DNA of 64,000 nt from Capitulum mitella (Eukaryota > Arthropoda > Thecostraca > Pollicipedomorpha > Pollicipedidae). The notes under the pieces are model-generated. The model did not search any database, had not been told where the DNA came from, and worked only from the letters and a program-made list of their open reading frames with translations. This document shows positions 58,822 through 64,000 of this stretch, piece by piece (within the stretch, counting starts at the first letter, position 1; each line of letters begins with the position of its first letter). The DNA is taken from NCBI GenBank assembly GCA_030062745.1, contig CP099842.1, positions 22,167,822 to 22,231,821 on the forward strand, given 5' to 3'. A program made the translations under genes and the position numbers.

Positions 58822-59794
58822 TCACTTTGGTGAGACTTTGATCTCCCATCCCCGGTGCACGGACAGTTCATGGGCAAGTATGACTGTTGGGCTGACGGGC
58901 GAGAATCTATGGAACTGCTCTGTGTTCTTTACTGTGACGGCCCTGGCGAACCGAGCACTGAGCTCGGTTGCTGTCTCTGTTGCCTTTTTCTGTGGAGCAC
59001 AAAGGATCTTTATAACGCTAACGAGTTTTTCTAAGAGGAACTGAAACATCGTCTCGGCCGTCAGGATTTGGTTGGGGAGCGGCGGCTTCAAACTCTCCCA
59101 CTACGTGGCGCGCTTTGCCGTGTCACCGATGCCATCACACGCACGTTTCTCATGGCGAAGAAATTCCATTCGCGCAAAACACCCTCAAAATCCTCTGGCA
59201 TACATCCGTAAAATTATACTTGTTTTTTTTATACTGTGCCGCACACCCATCCGTGAAATAATGTACTTTTTCAGACCAGGTGATCTCACCCGAGTCTCCG
59301 GCATAAGTCGCCGGAGAAAGGCGTACACCGTATGCTTTCAGAGATGCAGCAGTAGCCCTGGTGGCACAGCACGCCCGCTTCCCTTTCTCCCCACCAGTAC
59401 ACAACAGAGGGTGCACGATGCACTGAAACGCACCCCAATGAAAACATTGCGCGGCGTCATGGTTTACAAACGAATAGATTTCCGCGAAATCACCATAGAC
59501 TGTCGCCTCTCCAGTCTCCAGTCTTCGTACCGGACACATCCTGCTCACGTTGTCAGACTCACAGAAAGCCTTCGTCTTCGTTGGGTCCTCAAGATCGATC
59601 CGTCGGCCTCTGTTGGTTGTCTGCACATCGAGACAGATGCCGCGGTTCGGTCTGAGCTGCCTGCTCTTCCTCACCATGCGCACGGCCGCTCCAAAAAACT
59701 CTGCAATTTTGTGCTGGAAGGGCGCCAGCGTCAGAATAAACAGTCGCCGCTGGTGGTCAGTGTTGGTCTGGAACGTCACCTTCAGGTCATTCAT
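58822..59794 (-). pseudogene. Transposon-type protein remnant, middle and C-terminal part (copy 1)
   Basis: On the minus strand, 59,794 reads Q-T-N-T-D-H-Q-R-R-L-F-I-L-T, then F-F-G-A-A-V-R-M-V-R-K-S-R-Q-L (helix-turn-helix-like) and S-D-N-V-S-R-M-C-P. After a scrambled, probably deleted middle comes Y-F-T-D-G-C-A-A-Q-Y-K-K. Then W-N-F-F-A is split by a frameshift from H-E-K-R-A-C-D-G-I-G-D-T-A-K-R-A-T. After a stop the frame ends L-S-A-R-F-A-R-A-V-T-V. The order matches copy 2 and the wider family as I remember it. The region between the helix-turn-helix and the D-G motif is far shorter than in intact members, so an internal deletion is likely. Not functional. Confidence 0.75.
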
Positions 59795-59859
59795 CAGCTC
59801 TTCGTATCTGAATCATGCGCATAACAGTGACTCCACTTGACGAAATAACGGACATCAAA

Positions 59860-60867
59860 CAGATGTGTGAACCGCCCTACAAAAGTTATAAGCAAATCAA
59901 ATGGTACGTTCATCTGAGTACCATGTATGTATAAGAATAACTGAATAATTAAATGACGTGACGCCTAGCGAGCTACGGTTTCAACTGGAGTCAGCGATGC
60001 AAATGAATATGCGAAAATGCAGAAAACAGCTGCAAAGTCCAATGAATAAATTTCAAATCACAGTGTTAAGCTTGACAGGCGATGTATTAAGATAAAATGT
60101 CCGTAGTTCGTGATAGCAAGGACACAAAATGCATTGCACAGCAATACGGACAATGCTGGTCGTTGGGTCTAACTTATTTCTAGGATTCCCTTTGAAATAT
60201 TATGACCATTTCATCTCCATAGCAATCATAGATTTTTGGGTGAATATCATTCCATGCTATCTATGCGTATCCTCACGCATAAAACAATTACATTATGCCC
60301 ATCGCCATGGAGAATTTATGGCGTGTACCTGACCAAGCCGTCATCTTCAGCTTGTCTTCGTCATTTCGCAAAAGTGCCTCATGGTGTCGCAAATTCAACG
60401 CTCAGTGTTTCTTCCAGCCCCCTTTTCAGGGGAGCAGTCGCCTTCTTTAGTTTTTTTGGCTCCTACAATACGTTTCTGTACCTTGTTCAACCCTTCTTTG
60501 AATAGATTCAACAATGATCAGACTGATGAGGAATATTAAGATATATCATTGATGTTACCTTTTCAGACTCATGGTCAGTTCTTACTTACTGATGATCAGT
60601 TAGTCCTAAATGATTAAACGACACATGTTGCTCCATCACTTTATTCGCGGACCAGATTTAAAAGCTTGTAGCATGATTGTGCATACGTGATGTAGTTCAA
60701 AGTCATCTGCAAGGACGTTGCGCAACATATGATGATTAATCGTTAATACAGTTGTCGCTACATATGCCTCTCGTTGGCGGTATCCTACCATATTTATGCA
60801 ATGCCATCATCTCATTTTGAAACGCAATACTTATGCATGAATTGCATTATGACACCTAATTAGTTAG
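59860..60867. other. Non-coding interior of the 5-kb element
   Basis: AT-biased, no readable coding remnant. It could be an intron, later insertions or decayed coding sequence. Confidence 0.4.
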
Positions 60868-61346
60868 TTAGTTATTGGGGCTTAGGGGCGCACCGACTGC
60901 AGGGTCATTCGGCGCCCAATGACACCTAATTGATCTGGCCAATGGTGACATGCCGAGAATAGACATCAGCTTCTCGGTATGTTGCTGGCTGATCTCCGCT
61001 TCTGACAAAGACGATCCACGTGATCGGATTGATGCGGCAGCACCTCGGCTGGAATCGGTATCTTGGAATGTGTCAGAACTTGAGCTGCGCTCTGGGACTG
61101 GGAGGCTGTTCGGATGCTCTGTCAGCTTGATCTGGCAATTCATGCATAGCACGTCACCGCTCTTAAGACTATAGTCACTGTCACATTCGATAAGCTGATC
61201 GGATGTTTTTTCCAAGTTGCGCGATACTTGCAACGTTTGTACGGATCACAGCAAATTGTGGCTGACGCGGCATCGCCCAAACTCCAAGAGCGCTTTCGTA
61301 TTCCCAGCTCCCCACACCTCAGGATCTGGGTGTCAAATGACCACAC
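60868..61346 (-). pseudogene. Transposon-type protein remnant, N-terminal part (copy 1)
   Basis: The minus strand reads C-C-D-P-Y-K-R-C-K-Y then K-K-H-P-I-S-L-S-N-V in one frame. After a frameshift it reads L-K-S-G-D-V-L-C-M-N-C-Q-I-K-L followed by a serine-rich linker. The C-C-D-P...L-C-x-x-C spacing is the N-terminal cysteine (zinc-finger-like) region that precedes the helix-turn-helix in this family. It is separated from the downstream remnant by about 1 kb of non-coding sequence. Confidence 0.6.
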
Positions 61347-62179
61347 TTGTTCACCTTGTCTTGTTCGCAGAGGACTGTGTTATCTTCCCTAAGTCTGTTT
61401 CTGCGCTCACATCCAAAAAAGGAGGAGAGAAAGTTAGAGGAGGATGGATGAAGCACCGGATCCACACCCAAGAGAACGGTCGGATGAATTGGGGTAAGTA
61501 ATCAGCTGTTTGCTCTGTTATGACATGCCAAATTGAGCCCAGATTTAGAGAAACAAACATCTCGTCCAGAATCCGCATGAAATTTGGCAAGAAATGGTGC
61601 AAAATAAATGAGTCGTGTGCCACTATTGTCAGCCTCAGAACCTCCTCAAAACCCCTCCCAAAATCCAGGCTGCATTTCGAAGAAGGTTGGAAGAGGTTCG
61701 CGGCGATATGGGATGAGCTTAAAGTCGCTTGTTCGCTTGTTCGAGGTTACAGGATGCACGAGAACGATCAGATGAGCTTAGACGAGCTTGCAGGAGGTTG
61801 GATGTGAGCACGAGAACAGCCGCTTATGTCTGGGCCCCCCCACCGACACCCGCTCATAATTTGTTGGTGAAACGTGACTTGGGGCGAGCGCGGCGCGCGG
61901 TTGGCCCCTCCCCATCTCCCACTCGGCGTGGGAACATGGAAGGGATGATTCTGATGACACTAGCAGTCCTGTGTGGGCTGTAAACAGTTTGGGATGAGGC
62001 AAGTTAGAGGAACAATACGTCTTGACTCCGTGTAATGCCCTGGGAAGGCTCACACAAATGGCGCTGTATTTATGCAAAATAGCAACAACGGAATTTATAA
62101 TCTTTTTACACTGCACCTCAGTTATGACCTGGGCATTGACCTCAGACCCTAAAGATTCCCAAATTTCTTGCTCAGAATC

Positions 62180-62668
62180 ACCAATCCCATCGAGTGTTAT
62201 TTACGCATCTTGATATCTCTATCCAGTCCGGAGATACACGGAGGTGCCCTTCCCAACTCCACTTTAACGCGTTTCAGGAGAGCTCAAAAAGGGAATTTAT
62301 GGGGGAAACCATTCTTTTTATTATTTTGTCATCAGATAAACCATAAGACTAACTGGGCTTAAGTTAAAAACGCAACTTTCAATACGCCTCCACATGTCAC
62401 GATAGGTCATGCAAGAAAAGGTCATGAGGCCACAAGGTCAAAAAGTCGAAAAATGAAAGAATTCGAAACGCCAAAAATTTCCTTGTATCATAGAAAGTTC
62501 ACCGATATGTAAATTCTATCGATCTGGATCATACGAGTACAAGTTGTGGACCACCAAAGACAGGTCTGCAGCGTGGCCTATCAAAAATGCCCCAGGCTTT
62601 AGCTCGGTTGCCGCTGTTTAGGGAGATCTAAGATTCCCGTTAACGTCTTTAGTGTCTAAGACTATCCT
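62180..62668 (-). repeat. Right terminal inverted repeat of the 5-kb element
   Basis: Reverse complement counterpart of 57,628-58,120. The best preserved parts are 62,320-62,560 and the outer 62,620-62,668. Confidence 0.78.
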
Positions 62669-64000
62669 ACAATTTCACTTTCAGATTTTTTGGAGATATG
62701 GGGGTGTAATGCATTGGCTGAGTTGTCGTGGAATGAATGCCCCGCCTGTCACGTGCCTGAAGCACCATTGCTGATGGCTTCCAGTTGGATGTCGTTACGC
62801 CGACCTCTCTTCGGCTTTCCGAAATTTTCACCATTTTGCTACGCTCCTCGAGCTATCGAACGAGCTACAACTGGGCCTGCACTCTGTTTGTATGCTATCC
62901 GGCCGGTGGGCGTCAGCGACTGGTGGTTAACGCGCCACTTTTATCAATGACCCACCATCTGCTATCACCTCATCTCAATTTCTCCGATTACCCGACGGCA
63001 TCAGACCGTTCTATGAGACCAAAGAAGGTGCAAAATCAGCTGGAAACCGGCTTCAATTCGTTTCCTGGTTGCTACTCAATCTCAAATCATTGGTTTGAAG
63101 CTCAATCTCAAAACGCTCTGCACTACACGATGACGACTGTCAGAACTGGATTTTGTACTGCTACCACGAAACCTGTACAATTATCCGTTATGAGTAACCT
63201 GAGTGTTTTTACCAACGGAAAAACTTGCTTTCCTTGGCCAGGTGACTGGGACCAAGTGCAATCGTTTGAAACTCAGATAGATTTAAGTCGCTTTGATAAG
63301 ATCGGTTGAAACTGGTTCAGCAGTCGGCCTGATATCCTGACTATATTAATAGTTGCCTTCTCGTGACATGCAATGTGCGATACAATGTACTACAAGTGAA
63401 ATACAAAGCTAACGTCAGGTCTTATCCAGTATGCTGTTACGTGGCCTACGCCAGCGCCTAGAGTCAAGGCACACTTAAACATACCCGAACGTGGTCAAAA
63501 CCAAATATCTTGTAAAAAATCGCTTAGCAAAATACTCGGCAGCCACGTATATTTGGCTGTCTATATCCGACGCGGTCCTTCGGGCCCCTTATTCACTGTG
63601 CAATGCTCCTCTTACTCACTTCAGAACTGCGTCTCCGGATCCCCGTTATCTACAGTTTGACATAATTTTCTTCAATAACTGTACCGACGAACAGCCCCTC
63701 CCCTTCCGTTTACTCCATCTTAACGTGTCGGTCCGGATCACTCGCAGCCCAGATTTGTCGTGCGTGCTGTTCGCCCGTGTCCTCACGGAACTGCGCAACT
63801 TTTTAGCTCGTAATCCACAAGTCAACATGTCGCGATAGGTTTTGCTAAACGCTTCGCCTGTGCTAGGTATGCTTTAGGACTTGCTTTGTATTGTGAGTCC
63901 GTAATGGCATTTTTATTGAGTAGGTGATGATAAAGCTGATTCGGAGTATACATGAATATATGGGTTTGATCTTAAAAAATATCCAAATGGTATCTGAACA
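62669..64000. other. No gene recognised
   Basis: Frames at 62,785-63,309 and 63,491-63,838 (+) are open for 174 and 115 codons but show no motif, and I saw no flanking splice or start context. Nothing else supported. Confidence 0.4.

Larger units (their letters stand above)
57628..62668 (-). mobile_element. ~5-kb DNA transposon with ~490-bp terminal inverted repeats
   Basis: 57,628-58,120 and the reverse complement of 62,180-62,668 align with many substitutions along their whole length. Shared blocks in order: TCTTAG..(C/A)CTAAAGAC, GATCTC, GGGCATTTT, GTGGTCCA(T/C)AACTTG, the ATATCGG...GTGAACTT stretch, TTTTTGACCTT, CATGACCTA, AACTT...GCCCAGTTAAG, CCCCATAAAT and GGAGATATC. Ends are about AGGTAATCTTAG and AGGATAGTCTTAG. 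Between them lie decayed pieces of the D-G-C-A-A-Q-Y-K protein. No exact target duplication is visible; a TA at both borders is possible. The length, paired ends and enclosed coding remnant together argue for an autonomous element that has died. Confidence 0.75.

Noticed and set aside
61340..61390. F-A-E-D-C-V-I-F resembling a reverse transcriptase F-A-D-D motif
   Set aside because: No other reverse transcriptase motif is nearby in the frame, and it is antisense to the transposon remnant; chance match.

Overview
This is a eukaryotic, gene-poor window. It holds two recognisable protein-coding genes, and most of the rest is transposon debris, microsatellites, minisatellites and unique non-coding DNA. 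An arthropod is the best guess, probably a crustacean. The one complete gene encodes a secreted DUF4789-type cysteine-repeat protein, a family I know from insects and crustaceans. The CLN3 exons also look closer to the arthropod form than the vertebrate one. The genome alternates AT-rich tracts with very CpG-rich islands full of GGCCGGCC strings. A barnacle or similar crustacean would fit, but I cannot establish the taxon from sequence alone.

Layout. Positions 1-3.8 kb hold the 5' two thirds of a CLN3 (battenin) gene on the minus strand. Five exons are recognisable, and the 3' end lies beyond the left edge. The intron before exon 3 carries a 37-bp minisatellite that runs right up to, and resembles, the exon's 3' splice site, plus one tRNA-derived SINE. 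Positions 4-7.5 kb are AT-rich and empty. Positions 7.5-12.2 kb are a repeat cluster: a GGCGCC-rich tandem array, two inverted copies of a 1.2-1.3 kb MITE-like element whose ends are G-tracts, two short MITEs between them, and a second SINE copy. Positions 12.2-43 kb contain no gene I recognise. There are CpG-rich islands near 16.4, 24.1, 25.6, 28.3, 30.3, 35.1 and 41.8 kb, several GC-rich minisatellites, and a purine/pyrimidine block at 13.6 kb. Two regulatory-type motif clusters stand out: a perfect GTCACGTGAC at 25.97 kb and three GGTCACTGACC palindromes at 35.2 kb.

The DUF4789 gene is at 43,978-45,279 on the plus strand. Its coding sequence is uninterrupted, with a probable splice acceptor just before the ATG and AATAAA about 0.5 kb downstream. 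From 46 kb to the right edge are further repeats: a third short MITE, a third copy of the large MITE (53.6-54.7 kb), and decayed copies of one uncharacterised transposon-type protein family. One of those copies (57.6-62.7 kb) sits inside a pair of inverted repeats roughly 490 bp long, so it appears to be a decayed DNA transposon of about 5 kb. This is the least described structure in the window.

The two genes have no evident functional link. CLN3 is a lysosomal membrane protein; the DUF4789 protein is predicted to be exported. Exon calls rest on protein similarity recalled from family knowledge and on visible GT/AG sites. No alignment or database search was possible.
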